A stretch of DNA of 36,854 bases from a bacterium (GTDB lineage Bacteria > Lindowbacteria > 2-12-FULL-62-27). The notes beneath the pieces are model-generated. The model saw only the letters and a list, made by a program, of their open reading frames with translations. It did no database searches and was not told the origin of the DNA. This document shows positions 17,742 to 26,984 of the stretch, piece after piece. The stretch lies in contig JACQOF010000133.1 in the NCBI GenBank assembly GCA_016202645.1, forward strand, positions 1 through 36,854, given 5' to 3'. Both the position numbers and the translations under genes were made by a program. Each line of letters begins with the position of its first letter. Position 1 is the first letter of the stretch.

Positions 17742-18880
17742 TCCTGTCCTCCGTGGCCGACTGTCGCCACCAGGCTGTCCCGGTGGATCACTTCCGGGGG
17801 CGCGGCCGCCGTTTCCGGCAAGCCTAGCTTATGACGGATGCCGGACGAAGGCCCGCCGGCGATGAGACCGATTTCCGCGGAGGAATAGAAACTCACGCCG
17901 CGCGCGATCTCCCGGCCTTCCTCCGTCACGACCGAGACACAGCTCTGCCTCGGAAAATGCCCCACCGCGCGGAGAATGCCGCTCGGAAGAAGGCTCCGGC
18001 AGTTTTGCGTGACGGCGTGGACGGCGCCGGGGTCCACGACGATCTGGCCCGCGGGCACCGGAAAAAAGGAGAGCCACTTCTTCTTCCCCTTCAGAGCCGA
18101 TCCCTTCGGAACAAATCGCGTGCCGACGTCCGCGCCGCAAAGCAGGCGCGCCAGCACGCGCGGCGTCCGTCCGCCGGCGATGACGACGGGGATGCCCGAC
18201 TGAAGAGCGATCTCGGCCGCTTTCAGTTTCGCGGTCATCCCGCCCAGCGTGAGCCCACGCGCCGGCTCCGGCGCGAGCCACTCCGGCCGGATGTCCGTCA
18301 CGACTTTCATCAACTCCCGCTTGCCCGTGCCGGAGGTTGCGTAAAACCCGTCGACGTCGGTCAGGTTGACCAGAAGTTCCGCGTCGACCATCGCGGACAC
18401 CAGTGCGGAAAGCTTGTCGTTGTCGCCGAAGGTCAGTTCCTCGACCGCCACCGTGTCGTTTTCATTGACGATGGGGACGACGCCGAGATCCAGAATTTTC
18501 GAGATCGCCTTCTTCGCGTTGAGAAACCGCCAGCGCTCGCGGAGGCCCTCGTTGGTCAGGAGGACCTGGGCCACCTGAAGATCCTGCGCCGAAAATGCGG
18601 CCGCCCACGCCTGCATGAGCCGGGGCTGGCCAATCGCGGCGGCGGCCTGAAGAGTCGCGGTGTCGGTCGGCCGGCGGGAGAGCCGCAGAGTCATCATGCC
18701 GCCGCCGACCGCCCCGGAGGAAACCACGACGACTTCGCACCCGGCGCGGCGGACTTCCGCGATCTGTTTGGCGAGGCTCCGCATCATCCGCCGGTTTAGA
18801 CCGGGGCCGCTCTGCCTCAGGAGTGACGTGCCGATCTTGACGACCATCCGGCGCGCGGCGGGCCGGTCAGCCGCCTTCAT
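17738..18880 (-). CDS. proB: Glutamate 5-kinase with PUA domain
   Basis: 380 residues. It phosphorylates L-glutamate with ATP, the committed and usually proline-inhibited step of proline synthesis. The amino acid kinase domain shows KIGTSLL near the start, [34 protein letters not shown] and LTDVDGFY. The C-terminal PUA domain covers about 275-355 ([11 protein letters not shown]). Start ATG 18880 is supported by GGAGGTG 4-5 nt upstream, inside the last codons of obgE, so the genes overlap by 14 nt. The alternative ATG (MVVKIG) lacks as good a site. Confidence 0.96.
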   Translation of the reverse strand: MKAADRPAARRMVVKIGTSLLRQSGPGLNRRMMRSLAKQIAEVRRAGCEVVVVSSGAVGGGMMTLRLSRRPTDTATLQAAAAIGQPRLMQAWAAAFSAQDLQVAQVLLTNEGLRERWRFLNAKKAISKILDLGVVPIVNENDTVAVEELTFGDNDKLSALVSAMVDAELLVNLTDVDGFYATSGTGKRELMKVVTDIRPEWLAPEPARGLTLGGMTAKLKAAEIALQSGIPVVIAGGRTPRVLARLLCGADVGTRFVPKGSALKGKKKWLSFFPVPAGQIVVDPGAVHAVTQNCRSLLPSGILRAVGHFPRQSCVSVVTEEGREIARGVSFYSSAEIGLIAGGPSSGIRHKLGLPETAAAPPEVIHRDSLVATVGHGGQE

Positions 18881-20099
18881 AGGGCACCTCCAGCGGGCCG
18901 ACTTTCAGGACATCGCCGGGGTTCGCTCCGGCACGCTTCATCTGCCGAAGGACGCCGTCTGTTTTGAGTTTCCACTGAAACCATTGGAACGCCTCTTGGT
19001 GGTCCCGGGGAACCATGGTCGACAGCTCCTCCCATTCGGAAGACAGCAGCCGGAAGCCGGCACCGTCCTTCACGATTTCGAACGCGCCCGCTTGCAGATC
19101 CAACACCTGCGGCGTCAGGGGCGCGTCGCGCGGCGTCCGGCCGATGAGAGTTTCAATGTTCTTCAAAAGTTTTTCAATCCCCTCGCCGGTTTTTGCGCTG
19201 ACGACGAGCGGTGTTCCGCCCAGTGACTTGGACCAGGTTTTCACCGGAGGGTGTTTGACGAGGTCGGCCTTGTTCACCGCCACGATCCGGGGCCGGTCCC
19301 AGATGTCGGGATTGTACAGACGGATCTCGTCCCTTAGAAGCCGGAAATCGTCGGCGACGTTCGACGACGCGTCCAGCAGGACCAGAATCGCCGGGGCGCG
19401 CTCGATGTGCTTGAGAAACCGGTTGCCCAGTCCCCGGCCGTCATGGGCGCCCGCGATGAGACCCGGAATGTCCGCGAGAACGATCCGGGTGTCGGCGCCG
19501 AGGAGAACTCCGAGGTTCGGCGTGAGGGTGGTGAACGGATAATCGGCGATTTTCGGGCGCGCGGCTGTCATAGCGGAGAGCAGGGTCGACTTGCCGCAGT
19601 TCGGAAGGCCGACAATGGCAATGTCCGAAAGAAGTTTCAGGGACAAGTGCAGTTTCCGGAATTCGCCGGGGGCGCCTCGAAGCGCAAACCGCGGGAGGCG
19701 GAACTTGGACGAGGCGAACCGCGCGTTGCCGCCGCCGCCGCGACCGCCCCGTGCCGCGCAGAGGGTTTCCTTGTCGAGCAAAATTTCCCAGACCCGCGCG
19801 CCGCCCCGATCCGTGACCACGGTGCCGACCGGCACCCGGAGCGTCACGTCGGATGCGTGCCGGCCGTTTTTTCGGTTCGAACCGCCGTTGGCGCCGTGCT
19901 TCGCCGCAACGCTCGGCTGGGCCATGAGGTCCGACAGCGACGCTAGGCGGCGGTCGCCTTCCAGATAAATGCTTCCGCCGCGGCCGCCGTCTCCGCCGTC
20001 CGGCCCGCCTCTCGGGACGAATTTTTCGCGGTGGAAGGAGACACACCCGTCCCCCCCGCGCCCGGCGCGAACGCGGACTTCGCCTTCATCAATGAACAT
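18867..20099 (-). CDS. obgE: Obg/CgtA GTPase
   Basis: 410 residues. It is a slow GTPase that assists large ribosomal subunit assembly. Domain order: glycine-rich Obg fold (1-157, GGDGCVSFHREKF, RGGPDGGDGGRGG), G domain (158-330: G1 GLPNCGKST, G2 FTTLTP, G3 DIPG, G4 NKAD, G5 SAKTG) and a C-terminal OCT domain (about 335-405, [27 protein letters not shown]). It lies 44 nt after rpmA, its classic neighbour. The proB ribosome site is encoded in its final codons. Confidence 0.97.
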   Translation of the reverse strand: MFIDEGEVRVRAGRGGDGCVSFHREKFVPRGGPDGGDGGRGGSIYLEGDRRLASLSDLMAQPSVAAKHGANGGSNRKNGRHASDVTLRVPVGTVVTDRGGARVWEILLDKETLCAARGGRGGGGNARFASSKFRLPRFALRGAPGEFRKLHLSLKLLSDIAIVGLPNCGKSTLLSAMTAARPKIADYPFTTLTPNLGVLLGADTRIVLADIPGLIAGAHDGRGLGNRFLKHIERAPAILVLLDASSNVADDFRLLRDEIRLYNPDIWDRPRIVAVNKADLVKHPPVKTWSKSLGGTPLVVSAKTGEGIEKLLKNIETLIGRTPRDAPLTPQVLDLQAGAFEIVKDGAGFRLLSSEWEELSTMVPRDHQEAFQWFQWKLKTDGVLRQMKRAGANPGDVLKVGPLEVPYEGG

Positions 20100-20143
20100 G
20101 GGATTTGCGGCTCCTCAGGCCCGGAATGATCCGGGAGAAAAGG

Positions 20144-20416
20144 TCAGGCGGCTGCTGGAAGGGATTCCGGCTGGACGATGCTGATGAAACAACGGCCAAG
20201 GCGGTGGATGAATGCAACCTGCCCGGTGCGCTTGGCGAACAGCGTGTCGTCCTTGCCGATTCCGACGTCCCGCCCCGGATGAAACTGGGTTCCGCGCTGG
20301 CGGACGATGATACTGCCCGCGAGGACCTGCTCACCGTGGGTCCGCTTCACGCCCAGCCGCTGTGAATTGCTATCGCGGCCGTTCTTGGTCGACCCCTGCC
20401 CTTTTTTGTGCGCCAT
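20144..20416 (-). CDS. rpmA: 50S ribosomal protein L27
   Basis: 90 residues. The N-terminus [16 protein letters not shown] is the conserved tail that reaches into the peptidyl transferase centre, followed by [20 protein letters not shown] and [20 protein letters not shown]. The site AGAGGTG lies 7 nt before the ATG. No N-terminal FF-A extension precedes MAHKKG, although a Prp protease gene lies directly upstream. Confidence 0.98.
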   Translation of the reverse strand: MAHKKGQGSTKNGRDSNSQRLGVKRTHGEQVLAGSIIVRQRGTQFHPGRDVGIGKDDTLFAKRTGQVAFIHRLGRCFISIVQPESLPAAA

Positions 20417-20428
20417 CGTGATTCACCT

Positions 20429-20800
20429 CTATTTCGTCGCCGATGCGTTGCAGACCGCCTCGCCGCTCGCGCCGATTTCCGAAACCAGAATGTTCTCCGG
20501 ATACTGCTCGGCAATCGACAGAATCGACGGATAAAAATACACGGCCAACTGCTCGACCGCCTGGCGCTTGTCGGCTTCCAAATCCTGCGGGACGATGAAC
20601 ACCATCCGGCCCGCTTTGCGGTCCAACTCCACGTGGAGCCGGTCGCCCAGAAGCTCGATCAGATTTCTCAACCAGGCTTGCAGGAGCGCCGACGCCGCGG
20701 CGCAGACCACGTCTTTGCCGCGCACGCTGTACTCGGCGTGCCCCAGCGCCCGAACGGACACAAAGCCCTTCGGGCCGATCTCACGAACAATGCGGATCAT
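20429..20800 (-). CDS. prp: Ribosomal-processing cysteine protease Prp family
   Basis: 123 residues from ATG 20800, chosen for GGGGAGGT 8 nt upstream; an ATG 24 nt further up has no such site. The catalytic pair is visible: His21 in ALGHAEYS and Cys33 in [14 protein letters not shown], the Prp/YsxB signature. In Firmicutes, Prp removes the N-terminal extension of L27 before it enters the ribosome. It lies between rplU and rpmA, the standard location, 12 nt before rpmA. Its L27 here has no extension, so the substrate is unclear. It is longer than many Prp proteins (about 105-110), with a C-terminal extension after [10 protein letters not shown]. Confidence 0.85.
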   Translation of the reverse strand: MIRIVREIGPKGFVSVRALGHAEYSVRGKDVVCAAASALLQAWLRNLIELLGDRLHVELDRKAGRMVFIVPQDLEADKRQAVEQLAVYFYPSILSIAEQYPENILVSEIGASGEAVCNASATK

Positions 20801-20835
20801 ATCCCCATACCTCCCCGTATTCAACCACCCCGCAA

Positions 20836-21147
20836 CTAACTCTCTATCTTTTCAATCACCAACCTCGTTAACGGCTGACGGTGCCCGATCGTCTTCTTGG
20901 AGCCCTTCCGGCGGCGGTAGCGGAAACTGACCACCTTCGGGCCTTTGACGTGAGACTCGATCTTGGCCGTCACCTGGGCGCCTTCCACATAGGGCTGGCC
21001 GACGCGGACTTTCTCCGAGCCGCCGACAAAGAGCACCTCGGATATGCTGAGCGTAGATCCCGCTTCCCCCTCACGGCGCGGAACATCCACCCGCATGCCC
21101 TCGTCCACCCAAAATTGCATGCCTCCGACTGATACGATCGCGTACAT
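20836..21147 (-). CDS. rplU: 50S ribosomal protein L21
   Basis: 103 residues from ATG 21147 (MYAIVSVGGMQFWVDEG). The motif GSKKTIGHRQPLTRLVIEKI at the end is the L21 signature for 23S rRNA binding. The usual Lys-Gln of the GGKQ motif near residue 10 is replaced by GGMQF. An upstream in-frame start would add 12 unrelated residues. No ribosome site precedes the ATG; the promoter described separately ends 7 nt before it. It heads the rplU-prp-rpmA-obgE cluster. Confidence 0.96.
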   Translation of the reverse strand: MYAIVSVGGMQFWVDEGMRVDVPRREGEAGSTLSISEVLFVGGSEKVRVGQPYVEGAQVTAKIESHVKGPKVVSFRYRRRKGSKKTIGHRQPLTRLVIEKIES

Positions 21148-21154
21148 GGACGGC

Positions 21155-21183
21155 AGTCTAGTTAAACTCGGACCACTTGTCAA
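21155..21183 (-). promoter_or_regulatory. rplU promoter, predicted leaderless
   Basis: On the minus strand TTGACA (21183-21178), a 17-bp spacer and TAGACT (21160-21155) form a strong sigma-70 promoter. Only 7 nt (GCCGTCC) separate the -10 box from the rplU ATG at 21147, so the transcript should begin at or within a base or two of the start codon. This fits the absence of a ribosome site. Confidence 0.7.
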
Positions 21184-21206
21184 ACGCCTTTTTCCGCTCG
21201 ACGCGG

Positions 21207-21413
21207 CTAGGCGGACTTGACGACGTTCAGAGCCTGCTTGCCCTTCTTGCCATCCCCGACTTCGAACGTGACCTTCGCGCCTTCTTCAAGCGTCTTGAAT
21301 CCGTCGCCTCCGATGCTTGAAAAGTGGACGAAAATGTCTCCCGCTCCGTCGTCCTGCTCGATAAACCCGTAACCCTTTTTCGCGTCAAACCACTTCACCT
21401 TGCCTGTTGCCAC
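21207..21413 (-). CDS. Cold-shock domain protein (CspA family)
   Basis: 68 residues, full family length. A single OB-fold nucleic-acid-binding domain with RNP1 (KGYGFIEQ) and RNP2 (DIFVHFSSI), preceded by [10 protein letters not shown]. It binds single-stranded RNA or DNA and acts as an RNA chaperone. The start is GTG at 21413, with GAGGTGAGGA a few bases upstream. It sits just upstream of rplU on the same strand but rplU has its own promoter between them. A long leader of about 75-80 nt is typical of csp genes. Confidence 0.95.
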   Translation of the reverse strand: MATGKVKWFDAKKGYGFIEQDDGAGDIFVHFSSIGGDGFKTLEEGAKVTFEVGDGKKGKQALNVVKSA

Positions 21414-21489
21414 TGCTTCCTCACCTCTTTCGTGTTATCACGGCTTTCTGTTCCCAGCAGAGCACACGGCCTCCGGGAATGCCTACATG

Positions 21490-21516
21490 GGTATATAATT
21501 CCGGGAAATTTGTCAA
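21490..21516 (-). promoter_or_regulatory. Probable promoter of the cold-shock gene
   Basis: TTGACA at 21516-21511 is exact. The AT-rich stretch after it offers TATACC (21495-21490, 15-bp spacer) or TATATA slightly closer. Spacing is short, so the -10 choice is uncertain. It would give a leader of about 75 nt before the GTG start. Confidence 0.45.
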
Positions 21517-21583
21517 TAGCTTATTTGGAAGTTTTGGACATTCGTGTTAAAGGGTTCCGCTCTTGACCGATTTGGGGTAGAAT

Positions 21584-23407
21584 ATGGCGCATATGTCTGA
21601 AACCATTCTCATCAGCATTGCCGGCATTTTGCTCTTCGGCATCGGCGCGCAGTGGATCGCTTGGCGGTTTCACCTGCCGGCGATTCTGCTTCTGCTGGTG
21701 GCCGGCATTCTCATGGGGCCGATTTTTGGGTTCCTCGACCCGGATCGCCTCTTTCAAGATCTTCTTCTGCCGCTGGTCTCTCTCTCCGTGGCGGTCATTC
21801 TGTTCGAAGGCGGTCTCACGCTCCGGTTCGCGGAAATCAAGGAGACCGGATCCGTGGTCTGGCGGCTCGTGATCGTCGGGTCCGCCGTGACGTGGGTTTT
21901 GTCCACGGCGCTTGGGGCCATCCTGCTCGGCCTTTCCCTCAATATCGCGGTCCTGTTCGGAGCGATCCTGGTCGTGACCGGTCCCACCGTTATTTTGCCC
22001 CTGCTCAGGCACGTCCGGCCCAACCGCCGGGTGGGGAGCGTGGTCAAGTGGGAAGGGATCGTGAACGATCCGATCGGCGCGATCCTTGCGGTGCTGGTGT
22101 TCGAAGCCATCCTCGCCGGAGGCCTGCAAAAAACGGGGGGGCTGGCGGCGGTCGGCGTCGTCAAGGCGCTTGCGGTCGGGATCATCTGCGGGCTGGCGGG
22201 GGCGGGGATTCTCGTGCTTCTCTTGAAACGATTCTGGATCCCGGATTTCCTGGAAACTCCGGTCACGCTCGTTTTGGTCATTGCCTCGTTTCTCATCTCC
22301 AACCGCGCCCAGGCCGATTCCGGCCTGCTCGCCGTCACGCTCATGGGTATCCTCATCGCCAATCAGAAATGGGTGTCGGTGGGGGAGATCGTCAAATTCA
22401 AGGAAACCCTGCGTCTGCTTCTGGTTTCCTGTCTCTTCATTGTCCTGTCCGCCCGCCTGGACATCCGAACGATCGAGTCCCTCGACGCCGGAAGTTTCGC
22501 GTTTGTGGTTCTCCTCATCGTCCTCGTCAGGCCCCTCGCGGTCATCTGCTCGACCCTCGGGACGGGCGTCGACTTCAAGGACAAAATCTTCATGATGATG
22601 ATGGCGCCGCGAGGCATCGTGGCGGCGTCGGTCGCGGCGGTCTTTTCTCTGCGGCTCGCCGGCGAGGGCATCCCGTCGGCGGAGATGCTGGTGCCGTACA
22701 TGTTTCTCGTGATTGTCGGCACCGTCACGGTCTACGGCCTTCTGGCCGCGCCGGTCGCGCGGAAACTTCGGCTGGCGGTGAAAAATCCGCAGGGATGCCT
22801 GATCCTCGGCGCCGGACCCTGGGCGCGGGACATGGCCAAAATCCTGCGGGACCAGAAAATCCCGGTGATGCTGGCCGACTCCAACCGCGTCAACACACAG
22901 GCGGCGCGCATGGAGGCCCTGCCGGCCTACCGCGGAAACATCCTGGCTGAAAACATCTTTGACACTCTCGATCTCGAAGGCATCGGCCGGTTCCTGGCGC
23001 TTTTATCCAACGACGGCGTCAATTCCCTTGCGTGCATCCATTTCCTCTCCATCTTCGACAAGAACGAGGTCTACCAGCTTCCGCCCGAATCCGACGGCGG
23101 CACGACCCGGGTGACGGCGGAACTGCAGGGGCGGCTGCTCTTCGGAAATGGCATCACTCACTCGGAGATATCCAGGCGATACGCGGAAGGCGCAAGAATC
23201 AAGCTCACGCCAATCACGCGGGAATTCGATTACGAGACATTTCAAAAAACGTACAAGGACAACGCCGCGCCGCTTTTTCTCATCGACCGCGACAAACGCC
23301 TGAAAGTCTTCACCGCCGACCAATCTCTCTCCGTCCCCGACGGCTCGGGAATCATCAGCCTGGTTGGCAGCGGGGTTGTGATGCAATCTTCCCGCCCCCA
23401 TGACTGA
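21584..23407 (+). CDS. Cation:proton antiporter (CPA1/NhaP type) with Rossmann domain
   Basis: 607 residues. The N-terminal ~395 residues hold about 11-12 membrane helices with GAILVVTGPTVILPLLRHVR (126-145) and WEGIVNDPIGAILAVLVFEA (156-175); Asp162 in the NDPIGA motif is the likely ion-binding residue. The C-terminal soluble part (about 397 onward) begins with a TrkA-N/RCK-like nucleotide-binding motif, LILGAGPWARDMAKIL. The family exchanges Na+ or K+ for protons across the inner membrane. The ATG at 21584 has GGGG upstream; an in-frame ATG three codons later is possible. It overlaps the CDGSH gene by 8 nt, suggesting co-expression. Confidence 0.9.
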   Translation: MAHMSETILISIAGILLFGIGAQWIAWRFHLPAILLLLVAGILMGPIFGFLDPDRLFQDLLLPLVSLSVAVILFEGGLTLRFAEIKETGSVVWRLVIVGSAVTWVLSTALGAILLGLSLNIAVLFGAILVVTGPTVILPLLRHVRPNRRVGSVVKWEGIVNDPIGAILAVLVFEAILAGGLQKTGGLAAVGVVKALAVGIICGLAGAGILVLLLKRFWIPDFLETPVTLVLVIASFLISNRAQADSGLLAVTLMGILIANQKWVSVGEIVKFKETLRLLLVSCLFIVLSARLDIRTIESLDAGSFAFVVLLIVLVRPLAVICSTLGTGVDFKDKIFMMMMAPRGIVAASVAAVFSLRLAGEGIPSAEMLVPYMFLVIVGTVTVYGLLAAPVARKLRLAVKNPQGCLILGAGPWARDMAKILRDQKIPVMLADSNRVNTQAARMEALPAYRGNILAENIFDTLDLEGIGRFLALLSNDGVNSLACIHFLSIFDKNEVYQLPPESDGGTTRVTAELQGRLLFGNGITHSEISRRYAEGARIKLTPITREFDYETFQKTYKDNAAPLFLIDRDKRLKVFTADQSLSVPDGSGIISLVGSGVVMQSSRPHD

Positions 23408-23642
23408 ACGTCCGGTCGTCGCGCGGACGCGGCCCTATATTCTGGAAATGGAACCGGGAGATTATTTCTGGTGCCGGTGCGGGCGGTCCAAAACCCAACC
23501 CTTCTGCGACGGATCGCACAAGGGTACGGAGTTCACGCCGGTCAAAGTCACCCTCGAACGCGGTAGACAGGTCTCCTGGTGCGGCTGTAAACACACCTCG
23601 GCGGGTCATCTCTGCGACGGATCCCACGAGAAATTCCGGTGA
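23400..23642 (+). CDS. Double-CDGSH iron-sulfur domain protein
   Basis: 80 residues with two CDGSH motifs: CRCGRSKTQPFCDGSH (about 26-41) and CGCKHTSAGHLCDGSH (about 61-76). Each supplies three Cys and one His for a redox-active, labile [2Fe-2S] cluster, as in mitoNEET/Miner-type proteins; bacterial two-motif forms are usually cytoplasmic. No membrane anchor is present. The ATG lies inside the end of the antiporter frame (ATGACTGA), so translation is coupled. It converges on the alpha-E gene with only 7 nt between stops. Confidence 0.93.
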   Translation: MTERPVVARTRPYILEMEPGDYFWCRCGRSKTQPFCDGSHKGTEFTPVKVTLERGRQVSWCGCKHTSAGHLCDGSHEKFR

Positions 23643-23649
23643 GCCGGAC

Positions 23650-24600
23650 TTAATTCCCCGCCGGTTCGAAGAAGGTCTGCTGGATGCTTTCGCCCGCGCT
23701 GAACAGGCCCTGTTTGAGGTCGGTCAGAAATTCGTGGAGGCCGCCGGTGACGATTTCCTCGATTTGCGTGAAGTCAAGCCGCGTGCGGATCTGGCCCATG
23801 ACTTTTTCGGCGGGGTTCGAAAAGGTGCCGGGGGAGGTGTCGGTGATTTCGTGGATGGAATACTCGGCGCGGAGCAGACAGTAATGGACGGCCCGGGGGA
23901 AGTCCCGGTCAAGGATCAGGAAATCCGCGACGCGCTCGTGCGTGATGCGCTGCCAGCGCTTGCGGTACATCTCCAGCGCGCTCGCCGATTTCAGGACGGC
24001 GGACCACTGGATGTTATCGAAGGGCGATCCGACGTCCGAGATGTCCGGGAGGAGAATATAGTATTTGACGTCCACGAGGCGCGCGGTTTTGTCCGCGCGT
24101 TCCAGCAGACACCCGAGCCGGTGGAAGTGCCAGGCTTCGCCGTGCGACAGCGTCGCGTCGGTGATGCCGGCGAAGAGATGGCAGGACCGCTTGATGTCTC
24201 CGAAAAACTGGTGCGGCGCGGCCATCGCCTGGCCGCTGTCGGTCAGGGTTTTGAGGTTCAGATAGAAGGTGTTCATGTGCTCCCACATTTCGGAAGAGAT
24301 GACTTCCCGGACGCTTCGCGCGTTTTCACGGGCTTTCTCGATGCAGGAGATGATCGAGTTCGGATTGTCCGTGTCGAAAGCCAGAAACCGGATGACGTTG
24401 CGGCCGCTGGCCGAGTCGTAGCGTTCCTGGAAAAGCGGGTGATCGTCGGTGATCCGGACGAGGGGTTCCCACTGGTCGGACCGGTTGAGGGGAAGATCCA
24501 GGTTGAGATGGAAATTCACGTCGATGACCCGCGCCACGTTCTCGGCGCGCTCGATGTGCCGGCTCATCCAGTAGATCGCCTCCGCCACACGGCTTAACAC
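23650..24600 (-). CDS. Alpha-E domain protein (DUF403)
   Basis: 316 residues, the usual length, starting MLSRVAEAIYWMSRHIERAE, the family hallmark. It is an all-helical protein of unknown biochemical role. Family members occur next to a circularly permuted ATP-grasp protein and often a transglutaminase-like peptidase; a role in peptide ligation or modification has been proposed for such clusters. Here the ATP-grasp gene stops 4 nt upstream of this start, so they form an operon. Confidence 0.93.
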   Translation of the reverse strand: MLSRVAEAIYWMSRHIERAENVARVIDVNFHLNLDLPLNRSDQWEPLVRITDDHPLFQERYDSASGRNVIRFLAFDTDNPNSIISCIEKARENARSVREVISSEMWEHMNTFYLNLKTLTDSGQAMAAPHQFFGDIKRSCHLFAGITDATLSHGEAWHFHRLGCLLERADKTARLVDVKYYILLPDISDVGSPFDNIQWSAVLKSASALEMYRKRWQRITHERVADFLILDRDFPRAVHYCLLRAEYSIHEITDTSPGTFSNPAEKVMGQIRTRLDFTQIEEIVTGGLHEFLTDLKQGLFSAGESIQQTFFEPAGN

Positions 24601-24604
24601 GGGA

Positions 24605-26035
24605 CTACTCCAGCACCCACGTGTCTTTGCTCCCGCCGCCCTGCGAGGAATTCACGACGAGGGATCCGCGCCGAAGCGCCACGCGGGTGAGGCCGCCCGG
24701 AAGAACGTAGATATCGTCGCCGTAGAGGATGTAGGGCCGCAGATCGACGTGTCGGCCCTCGAAGTGATCGTCGATGATGGACGGCGCGCGGGACAGGGCC
24801 AGGGTTGGCTGGGCGATGTAGTTTCTCGGATTTGAACGTATTTTTTCGGCGAACGCCGACCGGTCCGCTTCCGACGCGGCCGGGCCGACCAGCATCCCGT
24901 ATCCGCCGGATTCGTTTGCGGACTTCACGACGAGTTTGTCCAGATTCGCGAGGACGTGCTCCCGCTCCTTCTCTCGCCAGCAAAGAAACGTCTCGACGTT
25001 CGGGAGGACGCTTTCTTCGGATAAATAATATTTGATGAGGTCCGGCACAAACGCGTAGATCACTTTGTCGTCGGCGATGCCGGTCCCCGGCGCGTTCACG
25101 AGCGTGACGCGGCCCGACTGATAGACTTCCATCAGGCCGGGCACGCCGAGCAGGGAATCGGGGCGGAAGACTTTGGGATCGAGGAAGACGTCGTCGATCC
25201 GGCGGTAGATCACGTCGACCCGCTGAAGGCCCCGCGTGGTCCGCATGTAAACGCGGTTTTTCGACACCACAAGGTCCCGGCCCTCGACGAGTTCCACCCC
25301 CATCTGCTGGGCGAGAAAGGAATGCTCGAAATAGGCGGAATTATAAACACCGGGCGTCAGCACCACGACGGTGGGAGATGTGACACCTTCCGGCGCCATG
25401 GCATGAAGCATCTCCAGAAGACGCGTCGGATAGTCGTCCACCGGGCGGATCGGGACGGCCTCGAAAACTTTTGGGAAAATGCGTTTCATGACGAGGCGGT
25501 TTTCCAGAACGTAGGAAACCCCGGACGGACAGCGGAGGTTATCTTCAAGAACGTAGAATTTTCCGGCGTTGTCCCGGACGAGATCGGTGCCGGTGATGTG
25601 GCACCAGACGTTCTTGACGGGCCGGATCCCGGCGCAGGCCTTGAGATACCCTTGCCCGCCGAGTACCAGCTCCTCGGGGATGATCTTGTCCTTGAGGATT
25701 CTCTGCTCCCCGTACACATCGCCCAGAAACAGATTCAGCGCGCGGATCCTCTGCTTGAGGCCGGTTTCGATCAACGCCCAGTCCGGCGCTTCGACGATCC
25801 TGGGCAGAATGTCGAACGGAAATATCCGCTCCTTCCCGGACGTGTCGCTGTAGACGGTGAACGTGATCCCCATATTGAGCAGGGCCAACTCCGCCGCCGT
25901 CTGGCGTCGCTTCAGCTCCCCCCGATCCAGACTGTCGATCCGCTCCACCAACACGCGCGCCCCGGACCGCGGCACACCGTCGGCCTGAAACAACTCGTCG
26001 TAAAATCCCTCGGTCCGATAGCCTTCAAATCTCAT
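24605..26035 (-). CDS. Circularly permuted ATP-grasp protein (type 2)
   Basis: 476 residues, the usual length. Conserved elements: DEL near the start, [12 protein letters not shown]-like segment ([18 protein letters not shown]), [69 protein letters not shown] and [17 protein letters not shown]. The permuted fold puts the ATP-binding lysine and glycine loop near the C-terminus. Proteins of this family are predicted peptide-bond-forming ligases; the substrate is unknown. It is followed by the alpha-E gene with a 4-nt gap. No transglutaminase or protease partner is in the window. Confidence 0.92.
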   Translation of the reverse strand: MRFEGYRTEGFYDELFQADGVPRSGARVLVERIDSLDRGELKRRQTAAELALLNMGITFTVYSDTSGKERIFPFDILPRIVEAPDWALIETGLKQRIRALNLFLGDVYGEQRILKDKIIPEELVLGGQGYLKACAGIRPVKNVWCHITGTDLVRDNAGKFYVLEDNLRCPSGVSYVLENRLVMKRIFPKVFEAVPIRPVDDYPTRLLEMLHAMAPEGVTSPTVVVLTPGVYNSAYFEHSFLAQQMGVELVEGRDLVVSKNRVYMRTTRGLQRVDVIYRRIDDVFLDPKVFRPDSLLGVPGLMEVYQSGRVTLVNAPGTGIADDKVIYAFVPDLIKYYLSEESVLPNVETFLCWREKEREHVLANLDKLVVKSANESGGYGMLVGPAASEADRSAFAEKIRSNPRNYIAQPTLALSRAPSIIDDHFEGRHVDLRPYILYGDDIYVLPGGLTRVALRRGSLVVNSSQGGGSKDTWVLE

Positions 26036-26070
26036 GGGGTCAATAGTGGGGTCAATGGGGTCGGGTCAAT
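26036..26070. repeat. GGGGTCAAT-type short tandem repeats left of the transposase
   Basis: Between the ATP-grasp start and the left inverted end, GGGGTCAAT or GGGTCAAT is repeated about four times in 35 bp (GGGGTCAATAGTGGGGTCAA and onward). The last copy runs into the inverted end, which itself begins GGGGTCAGACC. The repeats resemble slipped copies of the element tip. Confidence 0.75.
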
Positions 26071-26984
26071 GGGGTCAGACCTACGTTTTTACGTTTATTT
26101 TCCTGGCGGGGATCCCCATACCGTTTCACAACAGTCACGACCGATGACGGGCAGATTTTGAAATAGCGACTGATATCCGTTATTCCGTGTCCAACAGCAA
26201 GGCACTCCAAGATTGCCTCACTCCGCACTCTTGTGATGAATCGGAATCGACGGGTAGATTTCAGCAATTTGATGGAGATGTTTCTGCGGCGGGCGATTTT
26301 CCGAATAATCTGATCCAATGACGTAATGCCCCTCTGCTCAAGGCGCTTTCTGCCGCTTCTACCCCGCTTTCTACGTTCATACTCCTTCCATGAACCAGAC
26401 GTTCCGTAGGCCCAGGGCCGTTCCGGAACGACAGGAGGCAATTCCGTTTCAGCAATATCACCCATCAATTCCCTGTAGGCCCGTGTCCCGTGTATTCCCT
26501 CATAGCCCGGAGCGGGGCGCCACTGAGTCCACGGCTTCTGTTTCTGATTCATATATAACCGGTGACTGGACCACAACCAGTTACGGTTTTCCTTGCTCAG
26601 TCCCGCTTCCGGAAGATTGCGATGAATATACCGAATGAGAGCGGCCAAATATCTGTCGTCAGTGACCAGATATGCGTGATAACGGCCTTCAAACAGATGC
26701 CCCTTTCGATGGTGGTGTTTGTTAAAATGGGCGGCATAATTCCCGTGAAGTCGCTGTATCATGCTTGCAAGGCTCATTCGGCCGCGATAGATCAGCAGAT
26801 GGACATGATTGGGAACCAGGCTGTAGGCGCTGAAGCTTGCGCCGCTGAGACGCGTCACCTGATCCAGCAATCGAAGGTAAAAGATACGTTCCTCATTTGA
26901 GGTGAAAATCGGGCGGCGCTCATTACCCCGCGCCACGACGTGATACCAGCACCCCTCCAGATCAACTCGAACCGCGCGACTCAT
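26052..26984 (-). CDS. REP-associated-type tyrosine (Y1/HUH) transposase
   Basis: 310 residues from ATG 26984; a TTG further up would add nine residues. The Y1 domain shows [20 protein letters not shown], the HUH motif in VPNHVHLLI (His60, His62) and [13 protein letters not shown] with the probable catalytic Tyr119. The C-terminal part (about 225-295) contains a helix-turn-helix like DnaA domain IV. Such enzymes nick and join single-stranded DNA at hairpin ends; RAYT members act on REP-type palindromes. The last codons (VGLTP) are read from the left inverted end, and the stop lies in the flanking GGGGTCAAT repeats. The gene is intact, so activity is possible. Confidence 0.9.
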   Translation of the reverse strand: MSRAVRVDLEGCWYHVVARGNERRPIFTSNEERIFYLRLLDQVTRLSGASFSAYSLVPNHVHLLIYRGRMSLASMIQRLHGNYAAHFNKHHHRKGHLFEGRYHAYLVTDDRYLAALIRYIHRNLPEAGLSKENRNWLWSSHRLYMNQKQKPWTQWRPAPGYEGIHGTRAYRELMGDIAETELPPVVPERPWAYGTSGSWKEYERRKRGRSGRKRLEQRGITSLDQIIRKIARRRNISIKLLKSTRRFRFITRVRSEAILECLAVGHGITDISRYFKICPSSVVTVVKRYGDPRQENKRKNVGLTPLTRPH

